This document shows positions 1-7,776 of a DNA stretch of 64,000 nt, in pieces; within the stretch, counting starts at the first letter, position 1; the number at the start of each line of letters is the position of its first letter. Source of the stretch: a bacterium (GTDB lineage: Bacteria > SZUA-79 > Acidulodesulfobacterales > Acidulodesulfobacteraceae). The stretch spans positions 1 through 64,000 of the forward strand of contig JAJYHI010000061.1 of assembly GCA_021784835.1 (NCBI GenBank), written 5' to 3'. Below the pieces are notes generated by a model. That model saw only the letters and a list, made by a program, of their open reading frames with translations, ran no database searches and had not been told where the DNA came from. Position numbers and translations under genes: made by a program.

Positions 1-54
1 AGTTTTTGCCGGTAAAAGCATTCCTAAAATAGCGGAACATTTTTACTGAATTGC

Positions 55-123
55 GGTGTCCAGTAATTTCCGGAATGGGTGTCCAGTTAAAAACGGAATG
101 GGTGTCCAGTCGAGACCGGAATT
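55..123. repeat. Three tandem 23-bp direct repeats, likely transposon end
   Basis: The 10-mer GGTGTCCAGT starts at 55, 78 and 101, an exact 23-bp period. Each copy is followed by six variable bases and then CGGAAT. Spaced copies of a TGTCCAGT..CGGAAT motif are typical of the terminal transposase-binding sites of IS21-like elements. That assignment comes from family knowledge: no transposase is in the window, so the element would lie to the left. Nothing else is recognisable in bases 1-257. Confidence 0.55.
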
Positions 124-257
124 TACATATTTTAACATGCCTTTAATATCGCAATGTATTTTAACTTAATATATTTTATTATGTTAATACCTTTTAAAAT
201 GTTTATGCAACATATTTTTCTGTATTTTTACGGATTTTACGATTTTAACTTATTTTG

Positions 258-1106
258 TCAATACACGTAAAAACCGGAAAGCCTGTAAATAAAAGTACCG
301 ATTATATTCAGCCTGTTTATCGTCCAGTAGCTAGGAAACGGATTGTATCTCGCCGCATCGCTTATTGCTTTCACCGCAGCCTTGTCTAATATTCTTTTGC
401 CCGAAGACCTTAAAATATGGACGCTGTGAATTGAGCCGTTTTTATTAATGGAAAATTCTATCACAAGAAGTCCGGACAGTCCTTGTTTCCTAGCTTTGTA
501 AGGATATTCCCACACGTTTTCTATTTTATTTTTAACATGAAGAAGATATGAGGCGTATTTTATAGTCGTAGTATTAAGATTCACGGTTGCAGATTTTACG
601 CCGCGCAAAGGATTTCTTATTCCGGCGCCTCTTTGTTTTCGGGCAGGCCTATTAAAAAATCCCCTCATGGGAAAAAGATTGCTTAATATGTTGTTTTGCT
701 TATGCGCTACGGCGGCGTTATCGGATACTATATGAGAATTGCTAATAATTCTATGATATCTGCGGGCAGTAGCCCCGCTTCGGTAACTATTTGCAAAATT
801 TCTCTGAAAAGGAGCCGGAGGCGTGTATGGAACCGGTGCGGAAGGAATGCCGCCGCTGGAGGAAGGAGAGTTTAATCTCGTGTTTTTTGCGGCGCTGTGC
901 GGCTTTATGCTTGCATATTCGGGTTTTTTTATTTTGAATTTATTCAAATTTTTCATAAATTTATAAGGCTCGACTAAAATAGGCCTTGTATATTTATGGA
1001 TTTTTTTATGCTTTTTATGGTGGTATTCCATTAGAAAAAAAATCAACGCGGAATGCAGTATAACGGAAATTAGAACGGCAAATGTAAGAACTCTGTTATT
1101 TTTCAT
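258..1106 (-). CDS. TonB-family energy transducer-like protein
   Basis: A 282-residue protein that probably couples inner-membrane proton motive force to outer-membrane transport. One N-terminal membrane anchor spans about residues 6-26 and is followed by a basic His/Lys segment (29-39). The middle is Pro/Ser-rich and periplasmic-like (about 79-100). The C-terminal domain (about 185-277) has the TonB pattern: a VWEYPYKAR-type entry, a GLLVIEFSINKNGSI strand pair and a RSSGKRILDKAAV helix. No exbB or exbD lies nearby, so the partner is unknown, and a TonB-like envelope protein with another role is possible. No clear Shine-Dalgarno precedes the ATG. The gene stands alone next to the repeats at the left edge. 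Confidence 0.8.
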   Translation of the reverse strand: MKNNRVLTFAVLISVILHSALIFFLMEYHHKKHKKIHKYTRPILVEPYKFMKNLNKFKIKKPEYASIKPHSAAKNTRLNSPSSSGGIPSAPVPYTPPAPFQRNFANSYRSGATARRYHRIISNSHIVSDNAAVAHKQNNILSNLFPMRGFFNRPARKQRGAGIRNPLRGVKSATVNLNTTTIKYASYLLHVKNKIENVWEYPYKARKQGLSGLLVIEFSINKNGSIHSVHILRSSGKRILDKAAVKAISDAARYNPFPSYWTINRLNIIGTFIYRLSGFYVY

Positions 1107-1235
1107 GAATATATATTATATATATTTAACCGCCTGTTAATATAATTCAATTTTATATTTATTAATTAAGGCGATTATAAGATTTTAGTTGCTTCCGCTT
1201 ATTATGCGTATTGTTTTATTTTAACATTATTTGAA

Positions 1236-1264
1236 TTGATTTTAAATTGCATTAGGTTTAAAAT
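1236..1264 (+). promoter_or_regulatory. Predicted sigma70-type promoter of purC
   Basis: A TTGATT -35 box (1236-1241) and a TAAAAT -10 box (1259-1264) are separated by exactly 17 bases. This gives a start near 1271 and a leader of about 48 nt. The layout matches other promoters found in this window. Confidence 0.5.
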
Positions 1265-1318
1265 TATACAAGTTTTAAATTATAATAAATATAAAATTAA
1301 TAAATACAGGAGGCGCAT

Positions 1319-2047
1319 ATGAAAAACATTTCGGAAGAAAAGGGATTTAAAAAAATTTACGAAGGTAAAGCCAAGATGCTTTACGAATATGGAGGCGACG
1401 AAAAAAAACTAATAACCTATTTCAAAGACGACGCCACTGCATTTAACGGACAAAAAAAGGGAACCATCGCAAATAAAGGAGAATATAACAATTCTATATC
1501 TGTTTCCTTATTCAAACTTTTGAAAAATAACGGCATAGAAAGCCATTTTATCGAAAAATTGTCCGAAAGAGAAATGCTTGTTTATAATTTAAAAATGCTC
1601 CCCGTCGAATTTGTGGTCAGAAATTATACCGCCGGGAGCCTTGCAAAAAAAATGGGCGTGGAAGAAGGGGTAAAACTTATTTCTCCCGTGCTCGAACTGT
1701 ATTTTAAAAGCGACGAGCTCGGCGACCCTATGATTAACGAAACATACGTAAAGGCTTTTGACATGGGAGAAATTAAAGACGTCGAAGAAGCCGAAAATAT
1801 AGCTTTAAAAATAAACGGCGTTTTAAAAGACTTCTTCGATAAAAACGGGCTTTTGCTGGTAGATTATAAATTGGAATTCGGAATCTTTAACGGCCGGATT
1901 CTTTTAGCCGATGAAATTACTCCGGACACTATGAGGCTATGGGACAAACTGACGCTTGAAAAAGTGGACAAAGACAGATTTAGAAGAGACCTGGGCGGCG
2001 TGGAAGAAGCTTATAAGCGCATTTACGACATTACGTCTAATATATAA
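1319..2047 (+). CDS. purC: Phosphoribosylaminoimidazole-succinocarboxamide synthase (SAICAR synthetase)
   Basis: Catalyses ATP-dependent ligation of aspartate to CAIR in de novo purine synthesis. It is 242 residues, the normal bacterial length. Visible landmarks are the ATP-loop segment IYEGKAKMLY (13-22), FKDDATAFNG (35-44), the substrate-binding EFVVRNYTAGS (97-107) and the family signature LADEITPDTMRLWD (196-209). The ATG follows AGGAGG with good spacing. It is the only plus-strand gene in the first 4 kb and has no purine neighbours. Its 3' end runs into a palindromic repeat array that could act as terminator. Confidence 0.97.
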   Translation: MKNISEEKGFKKIYEGKAKMLYEYGGDEKKLITYFKDDATAFNGQKKGTIANKGEYNNSISVSLFKLLKNNGIESHFIEKLSEREMLVYNLKMLPVEFVVRNYTAGSLAKKMGVEEGVKLISPVLELYFKSDELGDPMINETYVKAFDMGEIKDVEEAENIALKINGVLKDFFDKNGLLLVDYKLEFGIFNGRILLADEITPDTMRLWDKLTLEKVDKDRFRRDLGGVEEAYKRIYDITSNI

Positions 2048-2054
2048 CAAAATA

Positions 2055-2315
2055 AACCACCCCGTCAGGCTGACGCCTGCCTCCCCTCCTTAAAAAGGAG
2101 GGGAGTTAGAAGCCCGTCAGCTATGCAGGAAACGTAATAAAAACTCCCCTCCTTAAAAAGGAGGGGAGTTAGAAGCCCGTCAGCTATGCAGGAAACGTAA
2201 TAAAAACTCCCCTCCTTAAAAAGGATGGGAGTTAGAAGCCCGTCAGCTATGCAGGAAACGTAATAAAAACTCCCCTCCTTTTTAAGGAGGGGGAAGCCCG
2301 CAGGGCGGGGCGGTT
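2055..2315. repeat. Palindromic 63-bp tandem repeat array (REP/MITE-like)
   Basis: Units start at 2081, 2144, 2207 and 2270 (the last partial), an exact 63-bp period. Each opens with a palindrome, CTCCCCTCCTT-AAA-AAGGAGGGGAG (11-bp stem). A unique segment, AGCCCGTCAGCTATGCAGG, follows in units 1-3. Unit 3 has one substitution in the stem. The array is bracketed by an imperfect inverted repeat, AACCACCCCG (2055-2064) and CGGGGCGGTT (2306-2315). It lies between the convergent purC and peroxiredoxin genes, so the hairpins may also terminate both transcripts. Confidence 0.85.
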
Positions 2316-2323
2316 AAATATTT

Positions 2324-2950
2324 TTATTTCAATACCTCATAAACCTTGCCGACGGCATTCGGTCCAGGTTTAATAGTTTTTGCCCCTTTATGCCATTTTG
2401 CCGGGCAAACTTCATCGGTATGGGCCGAAACATATATATTGGCTTCCATCTTTCTGACGAGCTCGTCCGCATTTCTGCCCACATTATAGAAATTTACCTC
2501 TGATGCGACAAGTACGCCGTCAGGATTAATTATAAAAGTACCCCTTAAAGCAAGTCCGCTTTCCTCGTCATAAACGTCGAAAAGGCGCGAAACCTTGCCG
2601 GTCGGGTCTGCGCCCATGGTAAATTTTACCTTCTCCAAAAGCTTTTCGTCCCTCTGCCATGCCATATGGACAAAATGCGTATCGGTGCTTATTGAAACTA
2701 TACGCGCGCCCATTTTTTCTAGTTCTTCCTGCTTTTCCGCATAATCTGAGAGTTCGGTAGGGCAGACAAAGGTATAATCGGCTGGATAAAATACAAGAAC
2801 AGTCCATTTTTTGCTTTTTTTGGCTTCTTCTAAACTGAACTTTCCGAAACCGTGGGTTACTGGGTCGTAAGTGTTAATTTCCCCGAATGAAGGAACCGGT
2901 TTGCCTAAAGCGGCAATTTCAAATTCTTCATAATTTTCGTTTTCGCACAT
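2324..2950 (-). CDS. 2-Cys peroxiredoxin (AhpC/TSA family)
   Basis: Reduces hydrogen and organic peroxides in the cytoplasm. It is 208 residues. The peroxidatic cysteine is Cys63 in the classic context FYPADYTFVCPTE, and the resolving cysteine is Cys182 in EVCPAKW near the C-terminus, so it is a typical 2-Cys enzyme of the AhpC/Prx1 class. The start is fixed by AGGGAGGT (2958-2965) seven bases upstream of the ATG. No ahpF or thioredoxin reductase lies in the window, so the electron donor is unknown. A consensus-like promoter and an 8-bp microsatellite lie in the upstream region. Confidence 0.93.
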   Translation of the reverse strand: MCENENYEEFEIAALGKPVPSFGEINTYDPVTHGFGKFSLEEAKKSKKWTVLVFYPADYTFVCPTELSDYAEKQEELEKMGARIVSISTDTHFVHMAWQRDEKLLEKVKFTMGADPTGKVSRLFDVYDEESGLALRGTFIINPDGVLVASEVNFYNVGRNADELVRKMEANIYVSAHTDEVCPAKWHKGAKTIKPGPNAVGKVYEVLK

Positions 2951-2980
2951 AAAAATACCTCCCTTAGATTGAATTAATTT

Positions 2981-3012
2981 TAATTTAATAATTTAATAAT
3001 TTAATAATTTAA
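2981..3012. repeat. 8-bp microsatellite in the peroxiredoxin leader
   Basis: Four perfect tandem copies of TAATTTAA, plus a partial fifth, lie between the predicted transcription start (about 3035) and the ribosome binding site of the peroxiredoxin gene. Confidence 0.85.
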
Positions 3013-3041
3013 TAACCAATATATAGTAATAATTACTGTTT

Positions 3042-3070
3042 AATATATACTATTTTTTCTGCACTGTCAA
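3042..3070 (-). promoter_or_regulatory. Predicted promoter of the peroxiredoxin gene
   Basis: On the minus strand a perfect TTGACA (3070-3065) is followed after 17 bases by TATATT (3047-3042). It is positioned for a start near 3035 and a leader of about 85 nt. Confidence 0.6.
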
Positions 3071-3243
3071 TTAATTTTAATTTAAAATTTAAATAGCGGT
3101 AAATTCATAATAGGAGTTATATATTATATAAAATTATAACACAGATATTGAGAGGATTTAGTCTGCTGCCGAAAATTTCAGGGTCGCCAAAACAAAACAT
3201 AAAGAGTACGGGTAAGGCGGTTTGCGTGAAGAGATGGAGAAAG

Positions 3244-3933
3244 TTAATCGACCTTGATAATATAAGGTTTGACTTTAAATTTTTTCGATATAATGTTTTC
3301 CACCGATTTGGCTCCGTTAATAGTCGAGAACTTTCCGACCCTTATCTGCTGATAGGTCGATTTTCCGTTTTTGCCTGAGACGCTGACGGGAACTATATAA
3401 GAAAAAAATCCCATGGAATTAAGTTTGTCCGCAAGGGCTTTAGCCTGAACGTATTTTGAAAGAGCCGCGACTTGAATCGTGTAATAAATTTTGGGGTTTG
3501 CGGAAAAAGGAGCGCCTTTTTTTGATAAACTTTTTTTATCTATGTATTTATACACGTAAACCGGTTTTTTAATATAAACTATCTTCGTTTTAAGCTTTTG
3601 TTTTTCTGCGGTTTTATTTGCAGGCTTTACTAAAGGCTTGTTTACCGCCTTTTTTATTGAAGCAGGTTTTTGGCCGATAGATTTATTTCCGCTATTTAAA
3701 GGAGCAATTTTTGAGAGCGGAGTAAATTTGATATTGCTTCCCTGAACAGGGATTTGTTCTTTATTGTTTTTTTCTTCTCGAAGTTTATTTTTATTTTTTA
3801 AGGAAGATTCTTTTATCGTGCCTTCTTTTGATGTTTTGGGCGACAATTTTTTCCCTACGAACAGTCCAAAAACGAAAACTATGAATAAAATTATTATAAA
3901 GACTATAACTGCCGTAAGCTTATCTTTTTTCAA
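3244..3933 (-). CDS. SPOR-domain membrane protein
   Basis: A 229-residue bitopic inner-membrane protein. A single transmembrane segment (about 6-27) follows a short KKDK cytoplasmic tail. A Lys/Pro-rich periplasmic linker (about 30-145) follows, and a C-terminal SPOR domain (about 148-229) starts with YYTIQVAALSKYVQAKALA and has the conserved QQIRVGKF strand. SPOR domains bind denuded septal peptidoglycan, so a role in division or septal wall remodelling is likely. The ATG sits one base downstream of the stop of the small Cys-rich gene, indicating an operon. It has the architecture of DedD/FtsN-like proteins but no recognisable FtsN-specific motif. Confidence 0.88.
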   Translation of the reverse strand: MKKDKLTAVIVFIIILFIVFVFGLFVGKKLSPKTSKEGTIKESSLKNKNKLREEKNNKEQIPVQGSNIKFTPLSKIAPLNSGNKSIGQKPASIKKAVNKPLVKPANKTAEKQKLKTKIVYIKKPVYVYKYIDKKSLSKKGAPFSANPKIYYTIQVAALSKYVQAKALADKLNSMGFFSYIVPVSVSGKNGKSTYQQIRVGKFSTINGAKSVENIISKKFKVKPYIIKVD

Positions 3934-3934
3934 A

Positions 3935-4120
3935 TCAATTTACCCTGTTATTTTTAAAATTATTTATAAAAGATATGAGGTCGTCGAAACCGGACATGGA
4001 AAGAGAAACATCCCTAGAAAAATCGGCGCAGTTAAAAATTTCGATTCCCGAAACGCTGTATTTTTTCCTGCAGACGCCTCTCCATGCGCATACGGCGCAA
4101 AGAACAACATTCTCTTCCAT
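3935..4120 (-). CDS. Small cysteine-rich conserved protein of unknown function
   Basis: A 61-residue protein with four cysteines (8, 11, 17, 31) in a CxxCAWRxxC..C arrangement, suggesting a bound metal or Fe-S centre. The tail, CADFSRDVSL, is typical of small proteins I recall encoded next to SPOR proteins in deltaproteobacteria. That recollection is not a database result. An AGAGGA motif lies about ten bases before the ATG, and the stop is one base from the SPOR gene start, supporting translation as part of that operon. No function can be assigned. Confidence 0.7.
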   Translation of the reverse strand: MEENVVLCAVCAWRGVCRKKYSVSGIEIFNCADFSRDVSLSMSGFDDLISFINNFKNNRVN

Positions 4121-4395
4121 ATAATTTATATCCTCTTTTTTTTATTCATAATATGAAGGTATATAAAAAATTTCCTCATTTTTATTTTATTATATCATAC
4201 AAACCATAAATAAATCCAAATAAAAAAATCGAATAAAAAAATTTATAACCGCTTTTATTCCATATCTATTTAAAATAAAAATTTAATTTAAAAACTTAAT
4301 TTATTTATTTTATCATGCTTATTGTGTTAAAATAATGATGGATTAAAAATAAAAGTTAATCTAAAATTTTTTCCATATAAAATTTGGGAGCGCCA

Positions 4396-5958
4396 TTGGC
4401 TACTGAACTTATAATCAATAAAGACGACTTCGAAACACGCGTAGCTCTTATGGAAGACGGCAAATTAGCGGAAATTTTTATTGAACGCGACGAAAGTTCC
4501 CCCCGTCACGGAAATATATATAAAGGGAAAGTAATGCAGGTTCTTCCCGGGATACAGGCATCTTTCATAGATATAGGCTGGGAAAAATCGGCATTTTTAT
4601 ATGCAGGGGATTTTTACGAAATAGACGCCTTGGATTACGATTTTTTTGAACCCGGAGCAGAGGAACCGGCCGAAATCGAAAATTACGGAAACGGAAACGA
4701 AGAAGAGTCGGACGGATATGTCCCCAAGCCTAAAAAGGTCAAGAAAAAGAGAAAGGGACTGCCAAATATCGACCAGCTTATTAAAAAAAATCAGGAAATT
4801 CTCGTCCAGATAGCAAAGGAACCGGTTAAAACGAAAGGCGCCCGCGTTACCAGCCATATATCCCTCCCGGGCAGATTTTTGGTATATATGCCGACATCGT
4901 CCTCTATAGGAATTTCAAGAAAAATTAGAAGCGATGCGGAAAAAAAACGGCTTAAAAATATAGTATTAAAATATAGAAGCGAAGGCACGGGTTTTATAAT
5001 AAGAACTGCGGCGGAAAACGCTTCGGAAATAGACATAGAAAGAGATATCAGGTTTCTTACCGGCCTATGGAACAATATTTTCAACGAACAGGTAAAAACA
5101 AAGGCGCCTAAATTGATTTTTCGTGATATCGGCATATCTTTAAGGGCATTAAGAGATTTTTTAAATAAAAAAGTAGATAAAATTTGGGTTGACGAAAAGG
5201 AAGAATATCAAAAAATCGTCAATTTTCTTTCTATACAATCTCCCGAATATATCGAAATCGTCGAATTATATAAGGATAAAACGGGCATTCAGATATTTGA
5301 ACGGTTTAATATAGAAAAGGAAATCTCTAAGGCGCTTAATAAAAAAGTCTGGCTCAAATCCGGAGGCTACATAATAATAGACCATGCCGAGGCGCTGACC
5401 GCAATAGACGTAAACACCGGCAAGTTTGTCGGAAAGAGAAATTTCGAAGATACGATACTGAAAACAAATCTTGAAGCGGCGAAAGAAATAGCTTACCAGC
5501 TAAGGTTGAGGAATATCGGGGGCATTATAGTAATAGACTTCATAGATATGTTAAAAGAGGACCATAAAGAAAAAGTTTACAGGACTTTGGAAGACGCTCT
5601 CAAAAACGACAGGGTTAAAACTACTATCAACAGGATAACCGAACTCGGACTCGTAGAAATGACGAGAAAAAGAACGGGCAACAGCCTTTCATCGACATTT
5701 CTGGAACAGTGTCCGGTGTGTGAAGGCTCAGGCATGGTAAAATCTGCGCATACGGTATGCTTTGAATTGTTAAGGGCGGTTTCTAACCATGCAAAAAAAA
5801 CAAGGGCGAAAAAAATTACCGTAACCGTCCATCCCAACGTTATGAATAAATTATATGAAAATCAAAAAGAATTAAAAATGCTGGAAGAAAAAATAAATAA
5901 AACTATCGACATTAAAATGCAGGACGGTTTCTATCCAGAATATTTCGAAATTTCCTAA
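4396..5958 (+). CDS. rng: Ribonuclease G/E family endoribonuclease
   Basis: Single-strand-specific endoribonuclease for rRNA maturation and mRNA decay. Counting from TTG 4396 it has 520 residues. An N-terminal S1-like domain (about 30-150) is interrupted by a charged insertion (about 75-122) that runs from acidic to Lys/Arg-rich. The catalytic core carries the metal-binding Asp338 (AIDVNTGKFVG) and Asp381 (VIDFIDM). The Zn-link cysteines are 439 and 442 (CPVC). There is no long RNase E scaffold tail, so RNase G is the better name. The start is inferred from GGGAG at 4386-4390, giving MATELIINK, rather than the TTG at 4384, which lacks a ribosome site. Confidence 0.93.
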   Translation: MATELIINKDDFETRVALMEDGKLAEIFIERDESSPRHGNIYKGKVMQVLPGIQASFIDIGWEKSAFLYAGDFYEIDALDYDFFEPGAEEPAEIENYGNGNEEESDGYVPKPKKVKKKRKGLPNIDQLIKKNQEILVQIAKEPVKTKGARVTSHISLPGRFLVYMPTSSSIGISRKIRSDAEKKRLKNIVLKYRSEGTGFIIRTAAENASEIDIERDIRFLTGLWNNIFNEQVKTKAPKLIFRDIGISLRALRDFLNKKVDKIWVDEKEEYQKIVNFLSIQSPEYIEIVELYKDKTGIQIFERFNIEKEISKALNKKVWLKSGGYIIIDHAEALTAIDVNTGKFVGKRNFEDTILKTNLEAAKEIAYQLRLRNIGGIIVIDFIDMLKEDHKEKVYRTLEDALKNDRVKTTINRITELGLVEMTRKRTGNSLSSTFLEQCPVCEGSGMVKSAHTVCFELLRAVSNHAKKTRAKKITVTVHPNVMNKLYENQKELKMLEEKINKTIDIKMQDGFYPEYFEIS

Positions 5959-5975
5959 GCCTATTTCCTAAGCTA

Positions 5976-6332
5976 TTATTTTACCGCCGTATGAACCTGT
6001 CTGTTTTGCCCGCCGGTATTATTTTTATTTTTTTTATCTTTTCCTACAAATTTAAATACTATCTCTCCCTTTTTTATCATATTCAGCTTTTCTCTTGCGA
6101 TATTAGCGACGTATTGCTTGTCATAGGTCAGTTCATATATCTGCCTTTCTATCTTTTTATTGCTTTTTTTAATCGTCGAGATATCTGCCGTCAGTCCTTG
6201 CCGTTCGGACCTAAGCCTATAAATCTTAACCATGCCTTTAAGGCTGAATATTACAAAGGAGGCCAATAAAAGGGCAAATAAGACGGCCGCCGCCAATTTA
6301 ACGTTAAGATTTTTTACCGTGTTTGATTTCAT
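5976..6332 (-). CDS. FtsB/DivIC-like septum formation initiator
   Basis: A 118-residue bitopic protein with a short cytoplasmic N-terminus, one transmembrane helix (about 11-32), a coiled coil (about 37-75) rich in Lys/Arg/Glu heptads, and the family-typical YVANIAREKLNMIKKGE segment. In known systems FtsB pairs with FtsL and FtsQ to link early and late divisome proteins. The tail ends in a Lys/Asn-rich stretch. I chose the ATG at 6332. A TTG two codons earlier is also possible. Either start lies inside the 3' end of thiC, so the two genes overlap by about 29 bases and are probably co-transcribed. The ribosome site is weak. Confidence 0.85.
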   Translation of the reverse strand: MKSNTVKNLNVKLAAAVLFALLLASFVIFSLKGMVKIYRLRSERQGLTADISTIKKSNKKIERQIYELTYDKQYVANIAREKLNMIKKGEIVFKFVGKDKKNKNNTGGQNRQVHTAVK

Positions 6333-7602
6333 ATCCAAAATATTTTTTTACTCTTAAGGGAGCGCAAAATTCTCCGCACATACTGCACCCCGCGGCATCG
6401 TCGCGATTTTTTGATTTGAATACCGCCTTGGAATAGTCCGGGTCTATCGAGTATCTGAATTGATTTTTCCAGTTTGTGTCCCTTCTGGCTTTGGATATAT
6501 TCAAATCGTCTCCGGTCTTTTTCAATTTTATCATATCGCCTATATGTGCGGCAATCTTTGCGGTCTTAACGCCGATTTCTACGTCTTCTTCGGACGGCAG
6601 GCCGAGATGTTCCGCGGGAGTAACATAACATAAAAAATCCGCCCCGTAAGAAGAAGATAAAGCCCCGCCTATCGCCGAAGATATATGGTCGTATCCCGCC
6701 GCTACATCCGTAACGAGAGGGCCTAAAACGTAAAAGGGGGCGTCTCCGGACATTTTTTTCTGTATCTTGACGTTAGCTTCTATCTCGTCTATAGGGATAT
6801 GGCCGGGGCCTTCGACTATGGCCTGTACGCCGTAATCCCGCGCAATGTCGCAAAGCTCGCAATTTATGATAAGCTCCTGCATATAGGCTCTGTCGAAAGA
6901 ATCCGCCGTAGCTCCCGCCCTTAAACCGTTTCCGAGGCTCAAAACCGTGTCGTATTTTTTTAATATCTTAAGAAGGTCGTCGAATCTTTCGTATAAAGGA
7001 TTTTCTTTATTGTTTTCTATCATCCATGCGGTTAAATACGCCCCTCCTTTGGAAACGAGCCCCGCATACCTGTAAGACTGCTTTTTTAATCTTTCCAGAG
7101 ATATTAAATTTAAACCCGAATGAATCGCCATAAAAGAAACCCCGTCGGCGCACTGTTTTTCTATTACCTCGAAAACTAGGTCTTCCGGCATTTTTACGGG
7201 GTCCTTATACAGGTCTATCGCTTCCCTGAATGCCTGATACAGGGGAACGGTCCCTACCGGCAGCGACGTGCCGTTTAATATTTCCCGCCTTATAGAGTTT
7301 AAATCCCCTCCTACGCTAAGTTCCATTAACGTATCGGCTCCGGCTTTTTCCGCGGCTGACGCTTTTCTTATCTCTTCGTCTATATTTATATGATTTGTCG
7401 AAGTTCCGATGCTTGCGTTTATTTTTGTGGTCAGACCCTTGCCTATGCCGACGAACCTGTTTTTATTCTTATTGTGCAAAATAACCGCTTTGCCGTTTGC
7501 AATGTTTTCTATAAGCTCCTTTTTATCGATGTTTTCCCTTTCAGAAACAAATTCCGCTGCATTCGAGAAAATGTTTTTAGCCGCATACTCCTTTTCCGTC
7601 AT
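6304..7602 (-). CDS. thiC: Phosphomethylpyrimidine synthase (thiamine biosynthesis)
   Basis: Radical SAM enzyme converting aminoimidazole ribotide to hydroxymethylpyrimidine phosphate. It has 432 residues, the shorter ThiC form lacking the long N-terminal extension of the enterobacterial enzyme. The C-terminal 4Fe-4S motif CSMCGEFC gives ligands Cys406, Cys409 and Cys413. Substrate-site segments such as SIGTSTNH, MAIHSG and EGPGHIP are present. TAAGGAG lies ahead of the ATG. I see no TPP riboswitch in the roughly 170 bases upstream. thiE is about 20 kb away on the other strand, so the pathway is dispersed. Confidence 0.97.
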   Translation of the reverse strand: MTEKEYAAKNIFSNAAEFVSERENIDKKELIENIANGKAVILHNKNKNRFVGIGKGLTTKINASIGTSTNHINIDEEIRKASAAEKAGADTLMELSVGGDLNSIRREILNGTSLPVGTVPLYQAFREAIDLYKDPVKMPEDLVFEVIEKQCADGVSFMAIHSGLNLISLERLKKQSYRYAGLVSKGGAYLTAWMIENNKENPLYERFDDLLKILKKYDTVLSLGNGLRAGATADSFDRAYMQELIINCELCDIARDYGVQAIVEGPGHIPIDEIEANVKIQKKMSGDAPFYVLGPLVTDVAAGYDHISSAIGGALSSSYGADFLCYVTPAEHLGLPSEEDVEIGVKTAKIAAHIGDMIKLKKTGDDLNISKARRDTNWKNQFRYSIDPDYSKAVFKSKNRDDAAGCSMCGEFCAPLRVKKYFGYEIKHGKKS

Positions 7603-7776
7603 ATATTATATTTCTCCTTATTTTTAACGCTTCTTTCTTCCTGCCGGCCTGCCTTACCGGCCTGCTTTTAATTTTGTTTTTCTCTGCGATATTTATAATA
7701 TAACATATTCCCGGCATTAATCAAAATTTATCGGATAGGGATTAAAAAATATAGTATAATAATTGAAAAAATTAAA

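Noticed and set aside
2055..2315. CRISPR array
   Set aside because: Units are direct tandem repeats with identical, not unique, intervening sequence and no cas genes nearby.
3148..3378. 76-codon plus-strand frame
   Set aside because: It overlaps the 3' part of the SPOR gene antisense, has no ribosome site or recognisable domain, and the SPOR coding signal is clear.
3764..4156. 130-codon plus-strand frame
   Set aside because: It is antisense to both the SPOR gene and the small Cys-rich gene, and is rich in Phe/Ile/Lys as expected of the complement of AT-rich coding DNA.
7603..7776. TPP or cobalamin riboswitch near thiC and cobU
   Set aside because: No CTGAGA-type TPP core or B12-box sequence was seen on either strand by eye. 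A covariance-model search could overturn this.
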